From positions 1 through 54,737 of the forward strand of contig CAMIFA010000009.1 of assembly GCA_946221495.1 (NCBI GenBank): a stretch of 54,737 nucleotides of DNA, written 5' to 3'. Below are positions 34,379 to 42,309 of this stretch, in pieces. A program made the translations under genes and the position numbers. Positions within the stretch are counted from its first letter, which is position 1, and every line of letters starts with the position of its first letter. The notes beneath the pieces were generated by a model. The model saw only the letters and a program-made list of their open reading frames with translations. It was not told the origin of the DNA and searched no databases. The DNA comes from an uncultured cyanobacterium. Its GTDB lineage: Bacteria > Cyanobacteriota > Cyanobacteriia > Cyanobacteriales > Chroococcidiopsidaceae.

Positions 34379-34684
34379 GTGGCTCAAATTACTGTATCAG
34401 TTTTTCAATGCAGACTTAGTAATAGCTCACTTGCAGGCGTTGCAGTACAATGTGATGCCAACAACCCCTGTAGTTTCAGCACCAAGAGCAAACACTATTT
34501 GTGCAGAACGCGATCGCATTATGCTCGTGGAAAAATAGGAGGATCGCGCTATGGTTCCCAGCGCCAGGATGATTATAAAAACAGATGGTTACAACATTGC
34601 AGATTTAGGTTAAGCAACTACGGCAATTTTTCTCCCAATCGAGTTACCTCTAAAGGATTTTTGCTTACATATTTTGCCTCTTAA
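34379..34684 (+). CDS. Doubtful Cys-containing reading frame, possible gene remnant
   Basis: GTG at 34379 gives 101 residues including VAVQCDANNPCSFSTKSKHYLCR and CRFRLSNYGNFSPNRV. The frame is open upstream to 34352 with no ATG. Composition is balanced and the Cys spacing is suggestive of a small secreted or metal-binding domain, but there is no clear ribosome site and no family I recognise. It fills most of the gap between the GH10-like gene and the duplicated-domain gene. Confidence 0.25.
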   Translation: MAQITVSVFQCRLSNSSLAGVAVQCDANNPCSFSTKSKHYLCRTRSHYARGKIGGSRYGSQRQDDYKNRWLQHCRFRLSNYGNFSPNRVTSKGFLLTYFAS

Positions 34685-34756
34685 GAGTGAGGAAAGACTG
34701 CTAACGGCTTTGTAGGCTTAGTCTGTAAACTTTACGTTTGTTAACACAAAGGCACA

Positions 34757-35512
34757 ATGGCAACTAAGAAAGAAGCTGAAGAAACCGCCTCTTCTAAGGC
34801 TGGTGCTGATGATGCTCAAGCTGAATTTGACGCGAACCAGGAAATCGCACAATTGAGCAAATCAATGGAAGGCGATTTAAGCGGGATTGAAGCTGAAAGC
34901 GCTTTGAGTTTAGTTGAGCGGTGGTACAACTTTCTTCACAAGTTCAAAGAACCGCCCGTGAAAGAAGTAGCAAGTGGGCTGAAAGAGCTACAAAAACTGC
35001 TCAAGAGTGGCAAAGCTACTGGACACGAAATTAGCGAAGTGCTGATCCACGTTGGTGAACAAACTAGCGAGTTTTCTAGCAACGCCGAAAAGGATTTGAA
35101 GCAACCTGTTCAACGTTTAGGTAAGCAACTCCGCAAAGCTGGTACTTCAATCGCTAAGGCAGAAGATCAAGAGTATCACCAGCAAATTGATACTTTAGTT
35201 GAAAAGGCAGAAGGCGAAGAACTCACCTCGCTTGATCCTGAAGCAGCTGTGAGCGCAATTGACCTTTGGTACAACTTGGTGCATAAAGCAGAAGGTGAGC
35301 AATACAAACAACTTGCAACCAGTCTGAAGGAATTGAAGCAAGTCCTCAAGCGCAGCAACGCCAAACCCGAAACGATCGCTAAAGCTCTGACTCAAGTGGG
35401 CGAACAAACTACTGAAATTGCTGCTGTTGCCCCACGCGGCTTTAAGGGCGTTATGCAAAAGCTTGGCAAGCAGTTGGTATTAGCAAGTAAATCTTTAACT
35501 AAGGCAGAATAG
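34757..35512 (+). CDS. Helical protein with a tandemly duplicated domain, 251 aa
   Basis: Residues 41-136 and 157-251 are two copies of one domain: both contain WYNxxHK (56-62 and 171-177), LKELKxLLK-type helices, VGEQTxE (99-105 and 214-220), LGKQL (121-125 and 236-240) and end SLTKAE or SIAKAE. Copies are about half identical. The first 40 residues are Lys/Glu/Ala-rich and probably disordered. No signal or membrane segment. I do not know a function; an all-helical soluble protein. A good terminator follows. Confidence 0.75.
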   Translation: MATKKEAEETASSKAGADDAQAEFDANQEIAQLSKSMEGDLSGIEAESALSLVERWYNFLHKFKEPPVKEVASGLKELQKLLKSGKATGHEISEVLIHVGEQTSEFSSNAEKDLKQPVQRLGKQLRKAGTSIAKAEDQEYHQQIDTLVEKAEGEELTSLDPEAAVSAIDLWYNLVHKAEGEQYKQLATSLKELKQVLKRSNAKPETIAKALTQVGEQTTEIAAVAPRGFKGVMQKLGKQLVLASKSLTKAE

Positions 35513-35550
35513 GTCACTAATTGCCCGAATTTCACTCAAAATATGCAGCA

Positions 35551-35587
35551 AGGGAGACTAACTAGCTAATTGTTATCTCCCTTTTTC
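35551..35587 (+). terminator. Rho-independent terminator after the duplicated-domain gene
   Basis: Arms AGGGAGA (35551-35557) and TCTCCCT (35576-35582), 18-base loop, followed by TTTT. Confidence 0.7.
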
Positions 35588-35595
35588 ACTTTAAC

Positions 35596-35687
35596 AGGAC
35601 TTACGCAAAAACCCTCTCAAACTCTTATTCCTTTGTGTACTTTGTGTTCTTTGCGGTTCGTTTTTCCGTTACTGCTGCGTAAGTCCT
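35596..35687. mobile_element. MITE-like element, 92 bp
   Basis: Perfect 12-bp terminal inverted repeats AGGACTTACGCA (35596-35607) and TGCGTAAGTCCT (35676-35687) enclose 68 bp without coding capacity (TTTGTGTACTTTGTG-type filler). Similar GGACTTACGCA-ended elements are common in cyanobacteria. It marks the left end of the restriction-modification island. Confidence 0.7.
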
Positions 35688-35805
35688 ATTTAATAAAGTA
35701 ATCGCACCTTTTCTAAGTTGTCTTGCTGCTAGAAAACCCAATACTTACCTCTATTGGGCATTCATGTTAATGGTGATCATAAATTCAACCCCTGATTGCA
35801 CCGTA

Positions 35806-35838
35806 GGCTATATATCATTGAAAAAATGAAGTTCTGGA
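35806..35838 (+). repeat. Imperfect direct repeat, left flank of the restriction-modification island
   Basis: GGCTATATATC followed by ATTGAAAAAATGAAGTTCTGGA. The copy at 38525-38556 matches in about 29 of 33 positions. Both copies are followed about 20 bp later by a GCGATCGCA octamer context. Confidence 0.55.
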
Positions 35839-36008
35839 GGAGCAGCTGTTCTTTGAGCGATCGCACTACTTCACGGAGAAGCGCTCATGCTTAGGTGCAG
35901 GAAGTACGGCAAATAAGTATGTCATGCCGCTATATGGTATTGAATAAATAGTTAGATTGCTCAATTATCTGTGGAGACAGTAAGCTGAGATTATCTACGG
36001 AAGCACAG

Positions 36009-36026
36009 AGCATTTTAATAAATGCT
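36009..36026. promoter_or_regulatory. Candidate operator of the controller gene
   Basis: Perfect inverted repeat AGCATTT-TAAT-AAATGCT, centred 86 bp upstream of the controller start. Position is right for an autoregulatory C-box, but the sequence does not match a C-box class I know. Confidence 0.3.
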
Positions 36027-36103
36027 ACTTATATGCTGTCGACTTATATGATTCATTCTTGTAACCTGGCGATCAATAAGCTAAAAACCAAAAGTTAGCA
36101 GTC

Positions 36104-36340
36104 ATGGATGCCAGAATGAAGGCTTTTGGACTGCGGGTTCGCTATTTTAGAAAACGTTTAAAGTTGTCGCAAGATGAACTTGCAAATAAGGCTGAGTTAC
36201 ATCGTACATATGTTGGTGCTGTCGAAAGAGGCGAACGAAATATCAGCTTGCTCAATATATTGCGTTTAGCTGATACTCTTCAAGTTACAGTTAAAGACTT
36301 ATTCGATGAAGAAATTGAAAGTGAGGATAAGTTTAAGTGA
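36104..36340 (+). CDS. Controller (C) protein of a restriction-modification system, XRE family
   Basis: A 78-residue single-domain helix-turn-helix protein: RVRYFRKRLKLSQDELANKA, then HRTYVGAVERGERNISL and LADTLQVTVKDLF cover the five helices of the XRE fold. Length and position match C proteins, which delay and then boost endonuclease expression after a restriction system enters a new cell. Its TGA overlaps the GTG of the endonuclease gene, so both are coupled. In Type II systems the C protein usually binds its own promoter. Confidence 0.85.
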   Translation: MDARMKAFGLRVRYFRKRLKLSQDELANKAELHRTYVGAVERGERNISLLNILRLADTLQVTVKDLFDEEIESEDKFK

Positions 36341-37035
36341 TTAATGAAGTTGAACTACTTAACTTAGCTGTAACAAATATTAGAAAAGTTTTAGATTTCA
36401 GTCCTTACAAAAGTTATATAGGTATAAAAAACCGAGAGCAATTTCAGCAATTGATAGCACGCGATCCTGCTTTTGGTGTTCTAGGTTTAGATGACGAAAG
36501 ATATATTATTGCAAGGGTAGGAGGAAACCTTGTAACTTCTTTACATCGGAAGCTTGGCGATATGTATGAGGCTTTATTTGGCTATTTATTAAAAGAAAGT
36601 TTTGGTTTAAACGAAAGTGATCTCCACTTCAGTGTACAAGTTCAAATAGGTGATCGTATCCAAGTTCGCTCTACTGATGGATTAATCAGAAGAGATAAAT
36701 TTAACCAAAATATTCCTGAAGCCTGGATGGAATATCAGGGAATAGGTTTTGAGATTCGTTCTTGCTATCAAATTGGGGATTCAAAGAGAATTCAGGCTGA
36801 TTATGATATGTCATTAGCTTTGAAGTCTTATCAAATTTTGCCCGTGATGCTAGTGTTTTGCAACACATCTTTAAGAAGCCCTCTAGCTAGGTTATCGAGG
36901 AGTTGGGAACTCTATGAAGGAATAAACAGTTTTAATTTGGTTCAATTAATTACTGGATTTGATCTTTATAGCTTTCTCCAAAGAAGTTCTGAGTCTCTGA
37001 AGCAGGAGATAGATAATATTTTTTCTAATTTCTAA
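36337..37035 (+). CDS. Type II restriction endonuclease (possibly ApaLI-like)
   Basis: A 232-residue protein starting at GTG 36337, overlapping the C gene by 4 bp. Identification is by context plus a resemblance I recall to ApaLI-family enzymes: a GIENR-type GIKNREQF start (29-36), ARVGGNLVTSLHRKLGD (59-75), RSTDGLI (111-117) and GFEIRSCYQIGDSKRIQADYDM (137-158). Asp114 with Glu139 and Arg141 may be active-site residues, but a clear PD-(D/E)xK is not obvious. Its specificity is uncertain. The last 11 bp overlap the end of the convergent methyltransferase. Confidence 0.7.
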   Translation: MINEVELLNLAVTNIRKVLDFSPYKSYIGIKNREQFQQLIARDPAFGVLGLDDERYIIARVGGNLVTSLHRKLGDMYEALFGYLLKESFGLNESDLHFSVQVQIGDRIQVRSTDGLIRRDKFNQNIPEAWMEYQGIGFEIRSCYQIGDSKRIQADYDMSLALKSYQILPVMLVFCNTSLRSPLARLSRSWELYEGINSFNLVQLITGFDLYSFLQRSSESLKQEIDNIFSNF

Positions 37036-38344
37036 TACACACAGCCGTTTCATATAAGCGCTTTTTGCCTCCTCTCTTCCGGAAAGAAATTAGTCTTTCA
37101 ACCTTAAAACCTTCATGTTTGAAAAGTTTACCTAAAATTACTTCAGTAAATATTTCTATATCTGAAAGCCTTGAATTTCCTACGACATATGCACCTTGAA
37201 AGCTACTTGATGTAGTTTGCTTTAAGGCTCTTATATGTCTCCATAAATCGATAAAGTATTTCGTAGCATAATTGCACATTAAGATATTTTTATCTTTTAG
37301 TTTATCGTAATAACAAAGATATGACCTAATATCATCAGGAACTACGATCAACTCATTCTGCAAAATAGAGGTAGCTCTACCCCATGTGCCGCCGACTGCT
37401 TGCAAGTCTATTTCTGTAGCTTGCCGGACATTTTCTAATAGCTCCATAAAGTGTAATTGAGGTCTAGTCTGATGAACATAGCTATATCGGTTTGGATAGG
37501 GAGGTGAAGTAATTACAAAGTCAATAGAACGATGAATTGTGGCTTCTAGATTATTCGTTGAATCAGCTAAATTAATAAAGTTAAGTTCTGAAAAAGAAAT
37601 TTCGTCTTCTCTAAGATTTTGCAAATCATCACATATAGTATTTAAATTACTACTAACTTCATGATAAACGTCTATATCCCTTTGATGAGCATCATCAAAA
37701 GTAATTGTTGGATGATTTCTATGAATATTTGCACAGTCTATACACGCTTTATTTAAGGCTAACCATAAATATTGATAAATAGGAGAATATTCTTCCTTCT
37801 TCATCGTCTCACGGCATATGATTAGGTTCTTTAAAGCATGAATTTTCCACCATCGAAAGACATTATGAATAATGGGAACTTTTGTATTAAATGTTTCAAT
37901 AACTGCCTCAAGTGAGTATTCTTTGTACTTTTCAATTAAATTGAATATTTCTTTAAGATAGGTTTTCACCAGGTAAAGGTTGCTTACATCCCAGATGAGA
38001 GATTTGTTCCCAACTTGCTGAAGTAAAGGGTTTATCTCAACACCAAGAGCCTTTATTCCTTGCTTCTGGCATTCTATAATCGTTGTTCCCCTGCCACTAA
38101 ATGGATCAACTACAAAGTTATTTCTGGTGATTTCAAATGCTTTGATTAAAAATCGTACTAGACTAGGCGAATAGCTTGGGGTGAGACGAAACCACCTATG
38201 CACTGATTCAGTTTGTCCTGCTTTAAACGTGATATCACCTATATCAACTTCCTGGTAGTTAAAACCAGACTCCTCAATGTTCCTATAAAAGCATCTCGCA
38301 CTATCTTTGCCTTCCTCTTCAAATACTGACAGTTGCTGAATCAT
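37025..38344 (-). CDS. Type II DNA methyltransferase, TSPPY class
   Basis: A 439-residue SAM-dependent enzyme that protects the host DNA from the neighbouring endonuclease. Seen: motif I DPFSGRGTT (80-88) before motif IV TSPPYPNRYSYV (279-290), with about 190 residues between for target recognition. A SPPY tetrad is most common in N4-cytosine methyltransferases, but N6-adenine enzymes can also carry it. ATG at 38344. It is transcribed towards the endonuclease and overlaps it by 11 bp. HIP1 octamers are absent from the gene, unlike its surroundings. Confidence 0.85.
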   Translation of the reverse strand: MIQQLSVFEEEGKDSARCFYRNIEESGFNYQEVDIGDITFKAGQTESVHRWFRLTPSYSPSLVRFLIKAFEITRNNFVVDPFSGRGTTIIECQKQGIKALGVEINPLLQQVGNKSLIWDVSNLYLVKTYLKEIFNLIEKYKEYSLEAVIETFNTKVPIIHNVFRWWKIHALKNLIICRETMKKEEYSPIYQYLWLALNKACIDCANIHRNHPTITFDDAHQRDIDVYHEVSSNLNTICDDLQNLREDEISFSELNFINLADSTNNLEATIHRSIDFVITSPPYPNRYSYVHQTRPQLHFMELLENVRQATEIDLQAVGGTWGRATSILQNELIVVPDDIRSYLCYYDKLKDKNILMCNYATKYFIDLWRHIRALKQTTSSSFQGAYVVGNSRLSDIEIFTEVILGKLFKHEGFKVERLISFRKRGGKKRLYETAVCIRN

Positions 38345-38524
38345 GGATACTATATCTATAAAATGATACTTAAAAGTAGCATAGCTTATTTCTTTGGTTA
38401 TATTTGTTGCAACTTATAGACCAACACCATACATCTAGCGTGAGCTATACGCTGGGTGTTTACACTTCGCAACTTTGTACATAGAGCAAGCAGCCTAACG
38501 CCGTTGAACCGCTTATTTTTCTTG

Positions 38525-38556
38525 GGCTATCTATCTTGAAAAAACGAAGTTCCGGA
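38525..38556 (+). repeat. Imperfect direct repeat, right flank of the restriction-modification island
   Basis: GGCTATCTATC followed by TTGAAAAAACGAAGTTCCGGA, the partner of 35806-35838. The remaining 362-bp gap before fba has no gene that I can see. Confidence 0.55.
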
Positions 38557-38706
38557 TTAATAATTTTATGAGTGCGATCGCATTTCATCCCAGGTTTTAT
38601 AGAATCTTTTGATACAATTTCCTAAAAGTTGAAAAATATCTTAAGATTAGCGTAATAATTGCGCTTGTCTAAAAACTAGCTAAAAACCAGATTAGGAGGA
38701 CTATAT

Positions 38707-39789
38707 ATGGCGCTCGTACCGATGCGGCTGATGTTAGATCACGCGGCTGAAAATGGTTACGGCATCCCAGCTTACAACGTTAACAACATGGAGCAGATTC
38801 AAGCCATTATGAAGGCTGCTCATGAGACAGATAGCCCCGTGATCTTGCAAGCTTCGCGCGGCGCTCGCTCCTATGCGGGAGAATACTTTCTGCGTCACTT
38901 AATTTTAGCGGCTGTGGAAACCTACCCCCACATCCCCATTGCCATGCACCAAGATCATGGTAACAGCCCAGCTACTTGCTATTCCGCAATTAAGCATGGT
39001 TTCACCAGCGTGATGATGGATGGCTCTCTAGAGGCAGATGCTAAAACTCCAGCTAGCTACGAGTACAACGTTGATGTTACTCGCAAAGTCGTAGAAGTGG
39101 CTCACGCTGTTGGTGTTAGTGTTGAAGGTGAACTTGGTTGCCTGGGTTCTTTAGAAACTGGCATGGGTGAGGCGGAAGACGGACACGGTGCAGAAGGCGT
39201 TTTGTCGCACGATCAGTTGTTAACCGATCCAGATCAAGCTGTTGACTTCGTTGAGCAAACTCAGGTAGATGCTTTGGCAGTTGCTATTGGCACAAGTCAC
39301 GGTGCTTACAAATTTACTCGTAAGCCAACGGGAGAAGTCTTGGCAATTAGCCGGATTGAGGAAATCCACAACCGTCTGCCAAATACTCACCTCGTAATGC
39401 ATGGTTCATCTTCTGTGCCAGAAGATTTACTCGCGATTATTAACCAGTACGGCGGTCAAATTCCAGAAACTTACGGTGTGCCAGTTGAGGAAATCCAAAA
39501 AGGCATCAAGAGCGGTGTCCGGAAAGTGAATATCGACACTGACAATCGTCTGGCAATTACGGCGGCGGTACGCGAAGCCTTGGCTGCAAACCCGAAGGAA
39601 TTTGACCCACGTCACTTCCTCAAGCCTTCGATTAAGTATATGCAGAAAGTTTGTGCCGATCGCTATCAACAGTTTGGAGCCGCAGGTTATGGCACTAAGC
39701 TCAAGCAAGTAAGTCTAGATGAATTTGCTGCTAAATATGCCAAGGGCGAATTGAACGCTACAACCAAGAAGACAGCTGTAACTGTCTAA
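38707..39789 (+). CDS. fba: Fructose-bisphosphate aldolase, class II
   Basis: A 360-residue zinc enzyme of glycolysis and the Calvin cycle that interconverts fructose-1,6-bisphosphate (and sedoheptulose-1,7-bisphosphate) with triose phosphates. Seen: IPAYNVNNMEQ (20-30), catalytic Asp83 and zinc ligand His84 in MHQDHGN (80-86), further zinc ligands in the SHGAYKF and VMHGSSSVPEDLL segments, and NIDTDNRLAIT. It is preceded by AGGAGG 10 bp before the ATG and followed by a strong terminator. The class II form is the usual cyanobacterial aldolase. Confidence 0.96.
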   Translation: MALVPMRLMLDHAAENGYGIPAYNVNNMEQIQAIMKAAHETDSPVILQASRGARSYAGEYFLRHLILAAVETYPHIPIAMHQDHGNSPATCYSAIKHGFTSVMMDGSLEADAKTPASYEYNVDVTRKVVEVAHAVGVSVEGELGCLGSLETGMGEAEDGHGAEGVLSHDQLLTDPDQAVDFVEQTQVDALAVAIGTSHGAYKFTRKPTGEVLAISRIEEIHNRLPNTHLVMHGSSSVPEDLLAIINQYGGQIPETYGVPVEEIQKGIKSGVRKVNIDTDNRLAITAAVREALAANPKEFDPRHFLKPSIKYMQKVCADRYQQFGAAGYGTKLKQVSLDEFAAKYAKGELNATTKKTAVTV

Positions 39790-39810
39790 AAGCTTAATAG
39801 TTAAAAGGTT

Positions 39811-39842
39811 AAGCGGGTAGATGAACACTACCCGCTTTTTTA
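39811..39842 (+). terminator. Rho-independent terminator after fba
   Basis: Perfect 10-bp arms AAGCGGGTAG (39811-39820) and CTACCCGCTT (39828-39837), 7-base loop, followed by a T tract. It lies between convergent genes and may work in both directions. Confidence 0.9.
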
Positions 39843-39896
39843 TATCAGCGATCGCCCAATCTAAGCGCAAAAAAACTAATGACTAATGATCAATGA

Positions 39897-40709
39897 CTAA
39901 ATAAATACACGGTGTTGCAAAGAAGGCATCTGTCGCCGCACTTGCTCTAGGCGCACCGGATTAATTTCGGCGATCGCAACTCCTGTTTTTTCGCCAGCAT
40001 CCGCTAAAATTGCTCCCCAAGGATCAATAATCATCGCGTGACCGTGAGAGTAGCGCAAAGCGTAGTGTTGCCCTGTCTGTGCGGGAGCGATAACATAACA
40101 GGTATTTTCAATTGCTCTTGCTTGCAGTAACACTTGCCAGTGGTCTTTGCCTGTGTAGGCAGTAAACGCAGCCGGAACAAATAAAATATCTGCTCCCTTA
40201 TACGCCAGATGGCGGTAAAGTTCGGGAAAACGGACATCGTAACATACTGAAAGCCCTAAGTTACCTAGTTGCTCTGAGCTATGTACTGTAGGTAACTGTG
40301 TGCCTGCCATAACGGTGCTAGATTCTCGATAAGTGTTGCCGTCTGGCACATTAACATCAAATAAATGTACTTTTTGGTAACGCGCGAGTTCTTGACCATT
40401 AGGGTCAATTAATAGAGCCGTATTGTAAACTTTGTCTGTATCTACGGGAACTGGAAAGCCGCCGCCTAAAATAGTTATTTGAAAGCGCTGCGCCATTGTT
40501 TTGAGGAATTTTTCACTTTTTTGGGCGATCGCTTCTGCTTGAGCAATTTTTTCTGCCTCACGTCCCAAAAAGGAAAAGTTTTCTGGCAATGTCACTAACT
40601 CAGCACCTTGACGTACGGCAAGGTCAATTAATTCTTCAGCCTGAACCAAATTTTTTTCGACATCAGGCAGACTGGTCATTTGAATTGCGGCAGCAAGATA
40701 AGACTTCAT
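39897..40709 (-). CDS. Carbon-nitrogen hydrolase (nitrilase family, Nit1/Nit2-like)
   Basis: A 270-residue enzyme. The Glu-Lys-Cys triad is intact: Glu43 in LPENFSF, Lys113 in YQKVHLFD, Cys156 in SVCYDVRFPELYR. The DVRFPELYR segment places it with omega-amidase or deaminated-glutathione amidase (Nit1) relatives, which clear damaged metabolites in the cytoplasm; a precise substrate cannot be read. Length is normal. It is separated by 338 bp from the deaminase-like gene upstream. Confidence 0.85.
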   Translation of the reverse strand: MKSYLAAAIQMTSLPDVEKNLVQAEELIDLAVRQGAELVTLPENFSFLGREAEKIAQAEAIAQKSEKFLKTMAQRFQITILGGGFPVPVDTDKVYNTALLIDPNGQELARYQKVHLFDVNVPDGNTYRESSTVMAGTQLPTVHSSEQLGNLGLSVCYDVRFPELYRHLAYKGADILFVPAAFTAYTGKDHWQVLLQARAIENTCYVIAPAQTGQHYALRYSHGHAMIIDPWGAILADAGEKTGVAIAEINPVRLEQVRRQMPSLQHRVFI

Positions 40710-40803
40710 GAATTCAACTGAAATCGTGCGAAACAGATTAGCAAAATATCCACTTCTTGAGAAGCGGTGTATATATACTACCCCTCTAAGCTTGTAGCTT
40801 GAA

Positions 40804-40846
40804 CCTCAAGTTCTGAAGTTGACCGATGACCTTCACAACTTGGAGG
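40804..40846. other. Long imperfect stem-loop upstream of the nitrilase gene
   Basis: Left arm CCTCAAGTTCTGAAG (40804-40818), right arm CTTCACAACTTGGAGG (40831-40846): about 13 pairs with one bulge and one mismatch, 12-base loop. It lies in the otherwise empty 40710-41047 spacer. A terminator after the deaminase-like gene, or part of the nitrilase leader, is possible. Confidence 0.4.
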
Positions 40847-41047
40847 TCTTATTTATATAAGCTTAAACCTTACAGATTTGGTCTTCAATCAAAAATTTCA
40901 CAGCTAAACTTTCTAGTTCTTTAGCTTGATATAGAGCTTTTTTCGTTAAAGCTGACTGCTGACCGCTAAAAAATTTTACTATAAATTACCTCTAAATGAC
41001 AACTTTTAGGATAATTCTATCGTTTTCCTCAAAGTATCTGGTATTTA

Positions 41048-42103
41048 CTAAACTTGAGATTGTAGCAAAGATGTATTCTCGGCACTAGATTCTAGCTGTA
41101 ACAAATTCGTTAAAATAGATGCTGGACGTTGACGATAAGGCCAAGCAAAAGCATGACGAAAAGCCGCATCTTGGCAAGCTTGCAATTGTTCAAAGTTAAT
41201 AATGTCTTGAGTAAGGAGATTTTCGTACTCAAAAGGCAAACGCACATTGTGCAAACCAGCATTATCAGTGCAGATGGCAATGTCTACCCCGGCATCGAAA
41301 CAACGGTCAAATACTAATTTGAGGGAACGCATATCTTCTAATGTTCCCGTTTTTAAGTATGTGGTAGGACAAACCTCCAGGCACTGATTGCGCCTAGCTA
41401 GTTCACTCAGTAATTCAGGATGCAGTAACGGAATTTGAATACCATGACCAATCCGCATTAAATAAGGTAATAATTCTGGGTAACAGCCGGACGTAGTTTC
41501 ATAAAGATGTCCTGTAGTGTTAATGTCGTGCGATCGCGCATACTCGTATAAGGAGATAAATTCTTCTAGGCGTTGAGCGTAGTAACTATCTCCCCCAGCA
41601 ACATCTATGCCGCAGACATACTCTTTATTTTCAGCTGCTAAATCAACAATTGCCTTATTCACTTCATAAGGTAGCCGCGAGTGCATACATAAAATCTGGC
41701 TAGTTACAATTGGATATTGAGGCACTTTACTACTAGTACCAACAACTTGCACAATTTCAGCCATTTGGTCAATTCGTTGCGATTGGCTCAAATGCTCTGG
41801 CGTTCGCAGATACGGCGTGTAACGCAATTCTAAATAAGCCAAGTTCTCAAAAATGTAAGCGCCGCGAATCAAGCGATAAATAAAATAAGGTAGTGTTTGT
41901 AGAGTTTGGACACTTTCTACAAGGGTATGCAGTTCTAGATATTCGTCTAAGGTGTTGCGAGGCTTAGTGTAAAAATCCTCAAATTCTGGATAGTCAGCAA
42001 ACCGCTTCACAATTTCCGCCGAATGACGCTGGAAATAGCGCCAAAGAATACGTGGCACAACCGAGCCACCTAAATGGCGGTGTAATTCAGCGTGTAAAGT
42101 CAC
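41048..42103 (-). CDS. Adenosine deaminase-like amidohydrolase, divergent
   Basis: A 351-residue TIM-barrel hydrolase of the ADA family. Seen: N-terminal metal motif HRHLGGS (8-14), MHSRLP, IDVAGGDSYY, RIGHGIQIP with the catalytic-region His, CPTTYLKTG, and a TDN (ICTDNAGLHNV) in place of the usual TDDP. The canonical HAGE is TGHLYE here. Metal ligands therefore look present but the substrate-binding loop has changed, so deamination of a nucleoside other than adenosine, or of another amine, is possible. Single gene, divergent from purA. Confidence 0.75.
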   Translation of the reverse strand: MTLHAELHRHLGGSVVPRILWRYFQRHSAEIVKRFADYPEFEDFYTKPRNTLDEYLELHTLVESVQTLQTLPYFIYRLIRGAYIFENLAYLELRYTPYLRTPEHLSQSQRIDQMAEIVQVVGTSSKVPQYPIVTSQILCMHSRLPYEVNKAIVDLAAENKEYVCGIDVAGGDSYYAQRLEEFISLYEYARSHDINTTGHLYETTSGCYPELLPYLMRIGHGIQIPLLHPELLSELARRNQCLEVCPTTYLKTGTLEDMRSLKLVFDRCFDAGVDIAICTDNAGLHNVRLPFEYENLLTQDIINFEQLQACQDAAFRHAFAWPYRQRPASILTNLLQLESSAENTSLLQSQV

Positions 42104-42309
42104 AGCAACTCCTTTCCTTTTAATATAGATGCGGGAAGTTTGAGCTATTTAAGGCAGAAAGCTGAATCGATAAGTGCGATCGCACTCCGCATATGAGTAT
42201 TGGCAGGTTACAGCGCCCTAAAATAATATTATTACTTAAATCAAGTTGACATTGTGAGCGTTATCTGCTGATAATTGTAATTTGTGAAAACTTTAATATT
42301 AAAAAAACT

